DNA of 23,059 nt from positions 1 through 23,059 of the forward strand of contig PWZG01000041.1 in assembly GCA_003567575.1 (NCBI GenBank). The letters run 5' to 3'. The stretch comes from PVC group bacterium (GTDB lineage: Bacteria > Verrucomicrobiota > Kiritimatiellia > CAIKKV01 > PXCX01). Within the stretch, counting starts at the first letter, position 1. Each line of letters starts with the position of its first letter. Of this stretch, positions 1 through 8,800 are shown piece by piece. Position numbers and translations under genes: made by a program. The notes under the pieces are model-generated. The model worked only from the letters and a program-made list of their open reading frames with translations. It had not been told where the DNA came from and did not search any database.

Positions 1-463
1 ACGGCCCGCACACCCGGAGGCGCACGTCGGGCCGACATGCGCCACACGGAAGGCTATCGTCCATCTTTTCCTATGTTCTCTCAAACGAGTGTGGGCCTCG
101 TGATTTTCGCGGCGAAAATCAGGTTTTTCGGGATATGAAAGAACGGAGCACGATTACGGAACACGATTACGAGACGCGAGGATGGATACGAAAACGGAGG
201 CCGGATGGGAAACCGTGACGATCATGCGAAGAAAACGGCGGGGGATTTGTCTGCATGCAGTCGCGCCGCGCCGCCGTCTCCAGATGTTGGCTGTTGTATA
301 GCGAATTACAATGGTTTACGAAAAAAACAAATTTTGCGAAGCGCGCGACATCATGACATGCTTGAGGTTCGAAGTCAGCGGCTATTCGCGTAAAGCGCGT
401 ATTTTCAGCTACCAATCGAAAATCGAAAATCAACAATCCGCAATTCCGGGGTTCCGTTTTTGG
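1..463. other. Non-coding left flank
   Basis: I see no convincing gene here. The open frames on either strand give low-complexity, unfamily-like translations, lack good ribosome binding sites and overlap each other. The stretch holds a 7-bp inverted repeat at 2-8/28-34, a 21-bp palindrome at 101-121, a 10-bp direct repeat (CACGATTACG at 149-158 and 162-171) and an AATCGAAAATCGAAAATCAA-like simple repeat near 415-433. It could contain the terminator of a gene lying left of the window, but nothing proves that. Confidence 0.6.
101..121. repeat. 21-bp perfect palindrome
   Basis: TGATTTTCGC (101-110) and GCGAAAATCA (112-121) are perfect reverse complements around a single central G. As RNA it would fold to an 8-bp stem with a 5-nt loop, followed on the plus strand by GGTTTTTCGGG. 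It could therefore be a weak intrinsic terminator for an upstream gene outside the window, or a DNA-binding dyad. The stem is AT-rich, which argues against a strong terminator. Confidence 0.5.
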
Positions 464-493
464 TTGACGTCCATGGCTTGAATATGAAATAAT
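464..493 (+). promoter_or_regulatory. Predicted sigma70-type promoter of the rightward polysaccharide operon
   Basis: A TTGACG -35 box (464-469, 5/6 to consensus) is followed after 18 bp by AATAAT (488-493, 5/6 to consensus). Transcription would start near 500, leaving a leader of about 270 nt before the ATG at 769. It is the best promoter match I found upstream of this operon. No experimental support; sigma factor preference in this organism is unknown. Confidence 0.45.
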
Positions 494-514
494 CCATTGC
501 TTGAATACGTGCTG

Positions 515-538
515 CAAGAATGTTGCCAAGAATGTTGC
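515..538. repeat. 12-bp perfect tandem duplication
   Basis: CAAGAATGTTGC occurs twice head to tail (515-526 and 527-538). It lies in the predicted leader, just downstream of the predicted start site of the rightward operon. It may be a replication-slippage product; a protein-binding role is possible but unsupported. Confidence 0.7.
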
Positions 539-696
539 GCTGATTGGGACCTGTGCCCCGTGGGGTGGATCGTAAAACGAACGTCGTACCGGAAATTTTA
601 GCGACGGTCTGAAGGGCTGTTTTATCGTTTGTGATCGTGTTTATGAAACTCCTGTTACTAATCGTCTCGGAATTGTCGCGCCATCGCGCTCTGATA

Positions 697-745
697 ACGG
701 CGGGGACCGCCGTCTCCGAAATATGGAGCCGGCCGTCCTCGGCCG
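697..745 (+). promoter_or_regulatory. Two GC-rich hairpins in the leader upstream of the first operon gene
   Basis: ACGGCGG (697-703) and CCGCCGT (707-713) form a perfect 7-bp stem with a GGA loop. CGGCCG (730-735) and CGGCCG (740-745) form a 6-bp stem with a TCCT loop. The second hairpin ends 23 nt before the ATG at 769. They could modulate translation or protect the mRNA 5' end. The same bases are also open in the TPR reading frame from an upstream GTG (631), so they would be coding if translation began there. No known riboswitch class was recognised. Confidence 0.35.
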
Positions 746-768
746 CACGAGCGCAGGTAGCGACAAAT

Positions 769-2055
769 ATGAGACGCTTAATAATACGTTGTGCTTGGTT
801 CTTTGTACTGCTGTTCGGCATCGTGTCGCATGGTTTTTCAGCGCCGTTGCCGGAAGCGGGTGCTGCATCGCGGGAAAGGGCGCAACGTTTACTGGCCGAG
901 GGCGTGGTTTCCGAGGCGGCGACCGTGTTGACCCATTATCTACGCGATCATGCGAACGATATCGGCGCGCGTTATGATCTGGCGCGGATCCTTTTTGACT
1001 TGGAACAATATGCGGAATCTTTCAACCAATTGTTGCTTATCCCGGCGGACGATCCGGCCTATGGGATGGCCCGCAAGCACCTGCTGATGCGTTTACGGAT
1101 GAGTGTGGCGCGCGATTTGGATTGGTCGGATGCCGATGCGGTGCTGGCTTTTGCCAGGTTATGTTCCCGCATGGGAAGTTATGAGCGCAGTGCGCGCGCC
1201 TACCGGCGTCTGCTGGCGACTACCTCCACCCCGACGCCGGGGTTGCAGCGCGAATATGCTGCCGTGCTTGGGTGGAGCGGGGATGCAGAGAGCGCGGCGC
1301 GCGAGTGGGATCGATACCTTCGGATGGCGCCGGAAGATATGGACGCGTGGCATCAATTGGCCCGGACGGATATGGCGTTGGGGCGTCTGGATGATGCGCA
1401 ACGGCATTTGGAATCGGTTCTTGAACGTCAGCCGGGGAACGTGGCCGTGATGCTGGATTTGGCGCGTGTCCGGATTTGGCTGGGCGACACAAAATCGGCC
1501 GACCGAATTCTGGCGGATCTGCTGGCGAGAAACCATGAACCGGTGGACGTTGGTATCCTGCGATCGGAACTGTTGCTGCGTCTCGGAGAGGTCGAGGCGG
1601 CGTATGACGTTCTCCATCATGTTCTCAAGCATGCTCCAGGAGAGCGGCGGGCGACGCAAATGTTGCAGGAACTGGAAACTTCGAGGCGCATCGACATTGC
1701 CCGATTGCGTCGCCGAATCAGTCAAGAACCCGATAACGAATCCGACCGGATTCGTTTGATTGACATTCTGCTGGCGTTGGATCGTCCCGGCGCCGCCTTG
1801 CGTGAAATGGTCGCATTGGCCGAATTGCGTCCCGACGATGCCGGCATTGCGGAACGGATTGCAGAGCTTGAGGCCCGGCAACAACGCGATATCGTCCGCA
1901 TGATGCGACGGATGGCAGGGATTCACGGATCGGATCGCAGACTTGAGATGTTGAAGGATTGGTATTCCAGGCATCCTGGGGATCTGCGGGCGATTCGATA
2001 TCTCGATCGGCCGTTCTTACCGGCGCATTCCGCGACGCCGACGCCGCAACCATAA
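769..2055 (+). CDS. Secreted TPR-repeat protein, first gene of the exopolysaccharide operon
   Basis: This is a 428-residue protein built almost entirely of tetratricopeptide-like helical repeats (about residues 35-410), with a proline-rich C-terminal tail. I chose the ATG at 769 because it yields a classic Sec signal peptide: basic MRR, a hydrophobic core and cleavage near SHGFSA (about residue 25). The frame is open back to a GTG at 631, but that extension has no signal character. A weak AGG lies about 10 nt upstream. The gene precedes the glycosyltransferase by 12 bp, so it probably acts in the periplasm as a scaffold or adaptor for the polysaccharide machine, like the TPR parts of PgaA, AlgK or PelB. 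No barrel or enzymatic domain is visible. TPR identity is clear; the specific role is inferred from context. Confidence 0.85.
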   Translation: MRRLIIRCAWFFVLLFGIVSHGFSAPLPEAGAASRERAQRLLAEGVVSEAATVLTHYLRDHANDIGARYDLARILFDLEQYAESFNQLLLIPADDPAYGMARKHLLMRLRMSVARDLDWSDADAVLAFARLCSRMGSYERSARAYRRLLATTSTPTPGLQREYAAVLGWSGDAESAAREWDRYLRMAPEDMDAWHQLARTDMALGRLDDAQRHLESVLERQPGNVAVMLDLARVRIWLGDTKSADRILADLLARNHEPVDVGILRSELLLRLGEVEAAYDVLHHVLKHAPGERRATQMLQELETSRRIDIARLRRRISQEPDNESDRIRLIDILLALDRPGAALREMVALAELRPDDAGIAERIAELEARQQRDIVRMMRRMAGIHGSDRRLEMLKDWYSRHPGDLRAIRYLDRPFLPAHSATPTPQP

Positions 2056-2067
2056 TCAGGGGAATCC

Positions 2068-3399
2068 ATGGTCAGAAAACTAATCCTGTTTTTACTGTTG
2101 CTGCTGGCGTTGGGATTCATTCTGATTTCCTACGTTACGGTGTTGCGCACCGACTACCGCGTGACGTCGGGCTTCGTCAATTTGTCCTTGATCTTGTTGT
2201 TCAGCTTTCTGGTCCTCCTGATCTTCCGATTCTTCGTGTTGATATTCATATCGTATCTTCACCATTTGGATCGCGCGCGAATGCCCAATCTGCGGGCACG
2301 CTATCATCACGATCCGGCGTCGCTACATTTGCCGTCCGTGTCCGTAATTGTTCCTTGCTATAACGAAGGGGTGGTCGTTGAAAAGGCGATCCAGTCGCTG
2401 TTGGAAATTGAGTATCCCGATCTGGAAATCGTGGTGGTTGACGATGGATCGAGCGACGATACCTATCAACGCGCGGCCCGTTATGCCGGACGGCACGGAC
2501 ATATCGATGTGACCGTGTTGCGGCAGCGTAATCGCGGCAAGGGCGAAGCGCTCAATCATGGGATCGGCTACGCCCGCGGCAACCTGCTGGTGTGTGTCGA
2601 TGCCGATTCTCGATTGGAGACCGACGCCCTGCTGTATGCCGTGCAGCATTTCCGCGATCCGCGCATCGGCGCCGTGGCCGGCAATGTCAAGGTCGGCAAC
2701 CGGCGAAACTTTTTGACGCGCTTACAGGCGTTGGAATATATCGAAGGGCTGAACATGGTCCGCCGCAGTCAGGGCTATTTCAGTACGGTCAATATTATTC
2801 CGGGCCCCATCGGCGTGTTTCGGCGCGAAGTACTCGAAGATGTCGGGGGGTACGATCGCGACACGTTTGCCGAGGATTGCGACATCACGATCAAGATTTT
2901 AATCAAAGGCTGGAAAATCGCTTATGAACCTTTTGCGATTGCCGTGACCGAAGCGCCGGAGAATTTCGTGGGTTTTTTCCGGCAGCGTTATCGGTGGACG
3001 CGCGGCATTCTACAGGCCTTGCGCAAGCACAGCCGCTATCTGCTGCACGGCGCCGGATTTTCCAATACCTTCGTGCTTTGGTATATGGGATTCGAGGCGC
3101 TTTTGTGGCCGGCGATGAATATTTTTGCTCAAATCTATTTCTTGTACGTGGTGGTTTTTTTTGATATGACAATGTTTGTGATTTTCTGGTGGGGACAATT
3201 GACGGTGCTGGATCTGGTCGCCGCCATGTTCTGCATCGGGATGGAAGATGAAGATTTCCGACTGACGCCGTATGCTATTTTATATCGCATCTATTTTGTC
3301 GTGGTGACCGATGTCTGCAAGGTGATTGCAACGGTCGAGGAACTCCTGCAGGTGCGGATGACTTGGGGCAAATTGCAGCGTACGGGACGAACCGAGTGA
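2068..3399 (+). CDS. Processive family 2 glycosyltransferase, PgaC/IcaA-like polysaccharide synthase
   Basis: The product has 443 residues, close to the length of E. coli PgaC. Membrane segments lie near residues 4-23 and 36-62. The GT-A catalytic domain follows: the nucleotide-sugar fold at 81-120 with VVDDGSSDD (Asp 115/116), DAD at 168-170, the catalytic-base motif AED at 258-260 and QRYRW at 296-300. This D,D,D,QxxRW set is the hallmark of processive beta-glycan synthases. Hydrophobic segments follow at about 325-400, and the tail WGKLQRTGR resembles PgaC-type synthases. It probably polymerises UDP-activated hexosamine (GlcNAc by analogy) and extrudes the chain across the inner membrane. 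AGGGG sits 5 nt before the ATG. The deacetylase and porin genes in the locus support a PNAG-like polymer, but the sugar cannot be read from sequence; cellulose- or hyaluronan-type specificity is not excluded. Confidence 0.92.
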   Translation: MVRKLILFLLLLLALGFILISYVTVLRTDYRVTSGFVNLSLILLFSFLVLLIFRFFVLIFISYLHHLDRARMPNLRARYHHDPASLHLPSVSVIVPCYNEGVVVEKAIQSLLEIEYPDLEIVVVDDGSSDDTYQRAARYAGRHGHIDVTVLRQRNRGKGEALNHGIGYARGNLLVCVDADSRLETDALLYAVQHFRDPRIGAVAGNVKVGNRRNFLTRLQALEYIEGLNMVRRSQGYFSTVNIIPGPIGVFRREVLEDVGGYDRDTFAEDCDITIKILIKGWKIAYEPFAIAVTEAPENFVGFFRQRYRWTRGILQALRKHSRYLLHGAGFSNTFVLWYMGFEALLWPAMNIFAQIYFLYVVVFFDMTMFVIFWWGQLTVLDLVAAMFCIGMEDEDFRLTPYAILYRIYFVVVTDVCKVIATVEELLQVRMTWGKLQRTGRTE

Positions 3400-3499
3400 T
3401 TTATCGGACGATGCCTGTTCGATAGGGTCGGTTGACGCAAATTGAGACGAGCGGGTGTTCGGAGGCGGTTTGAACATCCGGCAAACAAAAAGGGAAACC

Positions 3500-3967
3500 A
3501 TGGGAAACATGATCGGCATTCTTTCGACAGTGATATTGGTCAGCACGCTGGCGACGCTTATTTTCGCGGTGGGCGCCTACGTGATGGCGCGCCGTCGCCG
3601 CATCAGTAATGACGATGAAGCGGGGGAAGGCAACGAGATTCCGGAGCAGACCGAGCCATTGCGTCAGGCGCCTGAATCGACGCAGGCCGATCTCCCGCCG
3701 CCGCCGCCGGTTCCGGTCGCCAAGCCGGCCAAGGCGTCGACGCCGGTTAAAGTCTCGCAGCCCACCCCGCCACCATCGCCACCCCCGGCGGCCGACGCGG
3801 TGAATGCTGCTGTTCCGACGCCCGCATTGCTCGATTCGCCGCCGGCAGCGCAAGCGACACCGGGCAACAAGGGTCCGAAACCCCTGTTTAGAAGGCTGAC
3901 ATCGGAAGGCGATCAACCGGTGGATTTCAGCGACCCCGAGAAGAAACCCGGATGGGATTGGGAATAA
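3500..3967 (+). CDS. Small membrane protein with proline-rich cytoplasmic tail
   Basis: This is a 155-residue protein with one N-terminal TM segment (about residues 5-29), a basic RRRR stop-transfer cluster, then a long proline/alanine-rich low-complexity region (about 55-125). It ends in an acidic, aromatic KPGWDWE. The positive cluster after the TM predicts an N-out/C-in topology. The ATG at 3500 follows AGGGA by only 4-5 nt. An in-frame TTG at 3470 sits behind GGAGG, but translation from it would only add a hydrophilic stretch before the TM. I recognise no family. It lies between the PgaC-like synthase and the 617-aa protein, 3 bp from the latter. In Escherichia pga operons the synthase is followed by the small partner PgaD, so a positional analogue is possible, but PgaD has two TM segments and no proline-rich tail. 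Confidence 0.75.
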   Translation: MGNMIGILSTVILVSTLATLIFAVGAYVMARRRRISNDDEAGEGNEIPEQTEPLRQAPESTQADLPPPPPVPVAKPAKASTPVKVSQPTPPPSPPPAADAVNAAVPTPALLDSPPAAQATPGNKGPKPLFRRLTSEGDQPVDFSDPEKKPGWDWE

Positions 3968-3970
3968 CAA

Positions 3971-5824
3971 ATGGCGCAATTACGTTCACGTAAACGATTG
4001 ACACTGTTCGTTTTTTTTCTGATGGTGGTTAGCGTGCTGGTAATCGCGCTTTGGCAATATCATCAGATGGTGGTTGCGGTGTACGACGGGGCCTCGGCGT
4101 CCGTTTACCGACGAATGCTGCGCCCCTTCAGTAGTGCGCCTGACACCATTGGCCAACGTCCGATTCGGATCGCATTGCTTCAATCCGTGACCTCGGACGG
4201 CGAGCCGGCGGTTGGCGACGGGTTGGTCCGTCAATGGGAGCAAGTGCTGACACAGCAGGGATTTGGCGTCAGGCGGATCGCGGCGGTGCAATCGCGAGCC
4301 GATCTGGCCGGCTTCAATCTGGTGATCGTTCCCGGCGCGGTCGGACTGAGCGATACGGAACTGACTATGATCAAGGACTTCGTCGCCCGCGGCAATGGCG
4401 TGATCATGAGTTGGGCCGCCGGGACACGGGATCAGGCGGGGGGATGGCGTGAGCCTTGGCTTTTACGTCATATTGCGGGCATCGAATTGGATATGTCCGC
4501 GACGGACGACGAAAGCGAGCGGCCGATGACGGTTGAATTCGATGCGCAATCGCCGTTTGCCACGGGTCTTGAACCGGGGGTCGATTTGTCGCTCACACGG
4601 TTCGATCGACCGTTGACGGCTCGTGTGCTCGAATCGCGGACCCGGGTGGCCGGCGCCCGCGGCGACGCCTTCACATCATGGAGGGAATACGACGAGCAGC
4701 GGCGTCCGCGACCCATGCGTGAGCGGGCCATGATTGTGCATGGCGATTATCTGGCGGGACGTTTTGCATGGATGGGTTTTACCGTTGCCTCCGGAACCGC
4801 GGCGCCGGAACAGCAGGCGGCGTTCCAACAGGTGATCCGCAATGCCGTGGTATGGACCACCCGCCAGCCGATAACCGTAAAACCCCACTGGCCGGAGACG
4901 GTTGGCAGCGCGTTCACGCTGGCGTGGCGCATATCGCGCGCCGAAGATGTGGACGATCGACTGCCGGCGCTGGCGCGGGCATATCGGATTCCGTTGACGT
5001 CTTATGTGGCGCCGGATATGTTGCGAGAGTCCGGGGAACTGGTCCGTTCGTTGGCGACAACCGGACCGGTGGCGTTGTTGTTGTCCGCGGATTCATCAGG
5101 GGCGGCCGGCGCGCCGCCGTCGTTGACGGCGCTGCGTTCCTGGCGTGAGCAGTTGGCGGCAGTCAATCGCGGCGCGCCGATCGGCTGTTTAATAGGGATC
5201 GAGGCCGGTACGGAATGGCTGGATCGGCTGGTCGAGGCAGGGTACGATTATGTTGCTCGTCCGGATTCCGCGCACGGGTTGCCAAGGCTCTTGCGTACGC
5301 ATCGTCGGGTGCCGGTCTTTGTGCGCGTCCATGAGCTATGGGAATTCCCCGATACGCCGATTGAAGTGGGGCCGACGGACTCGACGTCATTGCTGCGCTT
5401 ATTCGATTCTTCGTATGAAACCGGCGCTTTACTGCATCTGAGCCTTTCCTCCGCACGGATAGATGACGCGGTATTGCAAGCTCTCGACGATTTGTTCGCG
5501 CGCATCCGACGTCGTCGCGTATGGACGGCGCATACCGCCGATGTCCTGGATTTTTACCGGGTGTGGGGGCATTTACGGGTGTCGTCCGATTACCCGACGC
5601 CGCATCGCTATGTGGTTCAGGTCAGCAATACCGGAACCCGGCCGGCTGACGATTTCAACGTCATGATTCGTTTGGCTTCAGCGCATCGAACCCTGGATAT
5701 TACGCCAACCACCCTCGGTACACCCGCGGTCCATGCCGTCACTGAAGATGGAATCACCTGGCGCTTTGATATTCCCCGCATTCCGGCTGGAAAGAACTTC
5801 ATTTACCACGTTTACCGACATTGA
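3971..5824 (+). CDS. Membrane-anchored GATase-like plus degenerate polysaccharide-deacetylase-like protein
   Basis: The protein has 617 residues. A basic N-terminus and a TM segment (about 10-30) anchor it in the inner membrane with a periplasmic body. Residues about 64-290 resemble the class-I-glutamine-amidotransferase-like or beta-galactosidase-trimerisation fold (a VIVPG strand, a long helix, then a GNGVIMSW strand), with no catalytic Cys visible. Residues about 300-520 resemble a NodB/CE-type barrel in strand pattern (FTLAWRIS, IPLTSYVAP, VEAGYDYVARP), but the expected D-D and H-x4-H metal motifs are absent. A beta-sandwich-like tail follows (about 530-617). The Rossmann/GATase-then-deacetylase order recalls the middle of PelA. 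It probably binds or guides polysaccharide rather than deacetylating it. It is last in the rightward operon, converging 7 bp from the leftward operon. Domain calls are by eye and moderate in certainty. Confidence 0.75.
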   Translation: MAQLRSRKRLTLFVFFLMVVSVLVIALWQYHQMVVAVYDGASASVYRRMLRPFSSAPDTIGQRPIRIALLQSVTSDGEPAVGDGLVRQWEQVLTQQGFGVRRIAAVQSRADLAGFNLVIVPGAVGLSDTELTMIKDFVARGNGVIMSWAAGTRDQAGGWREPWLLRHIAGIELDMSATDDESERPMTVEFDAQSPFATGLEPGVDLSLTRFDRPLTARVLESRTRVAGARGDAFTSWREYDEQRRPRPMRERAMIVHGDYLAGRFAWMGFTVASGTAAPEQQAAFQQVIRNAVVWTTRQPITVKPHWPETVGSAFTLAWRISRAEDVDDRLPALARAYRIPLTSYVAPDMLRESGELVRSLATTGPVALLLSADSSGAAGAPPSLTALRSWREQLAAVNRGAPIGCLIGIEAGTEWLDRLVEAGYDYVARPDSAHGLPRLLRTHRRVPVFVRVHELWEFPDTPIEVGPTDSTSLLRLFDSSYETGALLHLSLSSARIDDAVLQALDDLFARIRRRRVWTAHTADVLDFYRVWGHLRVSSDYPTPHRYVVQVSNTGTRPADDFNVMIRLASAHRTLDITPTTLGTPAVHAVTEDGITWRFDIPRIPAGKNFIYHVYRH

Positions 5825-5831
5825 TCCGGGG

Positions 5832-8800
5832 TCACAATTCGATTAAGACAGGGTTATGTTGACGCGCATCGCGCAGCTCGGCACGCGCTTCCGGCGTGTC
5901 GGATGCGCTGATCGATAGGCGTGGTTCGCCGGTTTCGCCCGGCAACAGCAGGCGGCTGCGGCCGATCCCTCGCATATTGATCGAGCCGTTGCGATGGATT
6001 AACAGGATGACATGGATATTTAAATCGCCAAGGTCGCGGTCAAGTTTGTCAATCATGTTCTTATCGGGTGGTTGATCGAATTCAAGGACAAAACCGTCAG
6101 TTTGATGAACGGCGGATGCCTGCAGGATGTTCGCCGCATGCAATGTGGCGGCGGGATCGACTTGGACATGGGGCGCCAGCCGGAATGCATGGTATCGCGC
6201 GAACAGACGCGAAAAGCCGTTTTTCTCGTCGCTGACACTTGACCACCGTCCGTTGGCGTCGATCGAAAAGCCCGATGGACTGAGCGTGTTGATCTGTGAC
6301 GTTAAACCGTGTAAGCGTTCCGCCAACCGGTCCGTCTTTCCCGATTCGCGGGGTTCGTCGAACCGTGCGACAACCGGGAAAATCGGTCCGGCACTGATGC
6401 GGCGCAACGTCATTTCGGCATTGCCCGGATTGATCGATCGCGCGGAAAAGGCAACCCATCCAGGGGAAATGTCTTCCGCCAACGCGACAGCATGGACCCC
6501 CCATGGTTCGCCGTCGATGTAGCCGGTTGCGCCGCTGCCACGCACCTCAAGCCGCAAGCGGGCGCCACCTTCCGGAAGCCGCCACGGATGACTTTGATTA
6601 TTCAGTAAACGCGATTCTCCGTCGCGAATACGCCATACCTGCAGGCGCAGTGATTCGCCATCGGCATCGAAACCGAAACGGATCATGTGGTCATGCGAAC
6701 GTCGTGCGGTGAGCCAAAACTCCCCTCGTTGTTCGGCCAGATCGGCTTCCACGAAAACGTCATGCCAGCGCTCGGTCCCGTTCAAGCGCAGCAACACGTC
6801 TTCCCGCCCCGGATCGGCTTTTACACGTATGCGTCCACGTTCGGTTTGCAAGGTTCCGCCATCCACGCGCCAGGCCGTCTGCGTCGGCAGGGTTTCAGCC
6901 GTCGCCGTAGTCATTGTGTCGCGAGGCCTAAGCTGATCCAGGATTTTCGCGGTTGCGCTGTCGTCATCCGCCGCCGCTCTGTTCAGCAGGGGTAGCAGGA
7001 CTTCGGCTTCGGGCAGCACCAGCAAATCCGCGTCGCGAATCCCTTGCAGGATTTGGCGACGCTGTTCGGGGGTCTCGGTAACCCGCAGCAGATGTTCCAT
7101 GGCCGACCGTCGTTGCGATGCGTCCGGCGCCAGTTGCGCCATAATTAGCAGACCTTTAAAATGATCCGGCCGCTGTTCCAGCAACCGTTCGACCCGTGAA
7201 CGGCTTTGGTCGAAGTGTTTGTGCCGGTGGAACCAAATGGCCTGCGCCAGCAGAATCGATGGATGGTTGGGGAACAACAGGTCATAGGTGAAAAGCAGAT
7301 TGCGGGCTTCGTCATGTTTCCCGGTCGCGTCAAGCCAGTCCGCCATCAGAATGGCTAGATCGATGTTGCCGGGATCGCGGTCCAAGCTCTGACGATAGAA
7401 TTCGATGGATTCGGTGTGATAACCGAGGCGTTGCAAGGCGTCGCCGATACGCCGAAGGGGGGTCGGGTGCCCGGGGGCGCGTTCATGCCAGTCGAACCAG
7501 AGGCTGATCGCATCCTCGTACTCGCCGCGCCCATAAAGGGCTTCGGCTTGATCGCGCTGATGTTGAAGCTGCTGGCGTTCATCATCCGCCGAACGATCAC
7601 GATCCGTGTCGAAGAGATCGTAGACCATTTGTAAATCGACTTCGGAATCCGGCGCGGGGACGCGGATCTCAACCGCGTCGCCGCGCTGTCGATCCGGCGT
7701 ACCGTCGACGGTGGTTACCCATTGGATATCCGGCACACGGCCCAGGCTAGCCGTGACCGGCATGGGTCCGGTGGCCAGCATGGGCAGGCGGATCAACAAC
7801 CGGTATCCGCGGGTTTTGAGTGTTTCCGCCAGGTTGCGCCCCCAATCGACCAGACGTGATTCCGGCCAATGGGCGCCGTCATCCAGACGGAATAGAATGC
7901 CGTCGCTTTTCGTGCTCTCGATGAGGGTTAGCACCTGCTCCGGGGTCCATCCATTCAGCGCCTGGGATTGTTTCAAGGTGACATGGGGAATCACATCCCA
8001 GCCGTGGATGCGGGCGGCGGTCTCGATAAGATCGGTTTGCCGGATGAGCTGCGAACTGACCGAACCGGTTGAGCTTATTCGGTTTAGTGGAGGACTGACC
8101 GCGGTCAGATGGTGTGCTTGGCGCCCCATCCATCGGATGCCGTATGCATCGTGTTCGCGCGGACCGTCCAGCAGGGCAATCGTCGTCGACGGCGGCGTGA
8201 CGCTAAAGGCGGCAATCGTGGCGCTGGCCGGCATGTTGTCGGCGCTGGACAGGCGGATGCCTATCAATCCCGTCGTTGCCGGTTCATTCATAGGTATCAA
8301 TCCGCCGAAAAGTGGTTGCCCATCGAGCGCGATCCATAGTTGATCATTGCGTTGCGTGATTCGGAGACGTGACTCCTGCGACGCGTTGAATCGGCGGTAA
8401 GCGCGGGCTATTTCGTGGGTATACTGCCACCGGCTTCGGAGCAGGGCGATGCGGCCGTCTGAAGACAGGCGCAGTTCCCAGCGGCTGGATTCATCCGCGG
8501 CCGCCATAAACGGGATTCTCAGGATCCCGTGATCCATCGAAAAACGGATGTCGGCCTCGAACGCTTTCATCGTGTCGCTTCCGGCCAGCCAAAGCCCGGT
8601 CACGTCGCCCGTTTTCGACTGCAAAACCATGTGTCCATCTTCGATGCCGGGTGATCCGAAGATCGTGGTCCATGCGGCGCGTTGCGGTATGTTGAGCGTA
8701 TCCGCGGTTTCAAATGGTATTTCGCGGTATGTCCGCAAACGCTGCGCCAAGTCGCGTTCGCTCCATTCGGATGGAACGATCCGGCTGTTCAAAAAGAAGC

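Noticed and set aside
167..529. 120-aa minus-strand open frame in the left flank
   Set aside because: Composition is unlike a protein, it has no ribosome binding site and no family resemblance, it overlaps the predicted promoter, and it contains the translated simple AT-rich repeat.
405..821. 138-aa minus-strand open frame
   Set aside because: It overlaps the signal-peptide start of the TPR gene, has an atypical composition and no recognisable motif.
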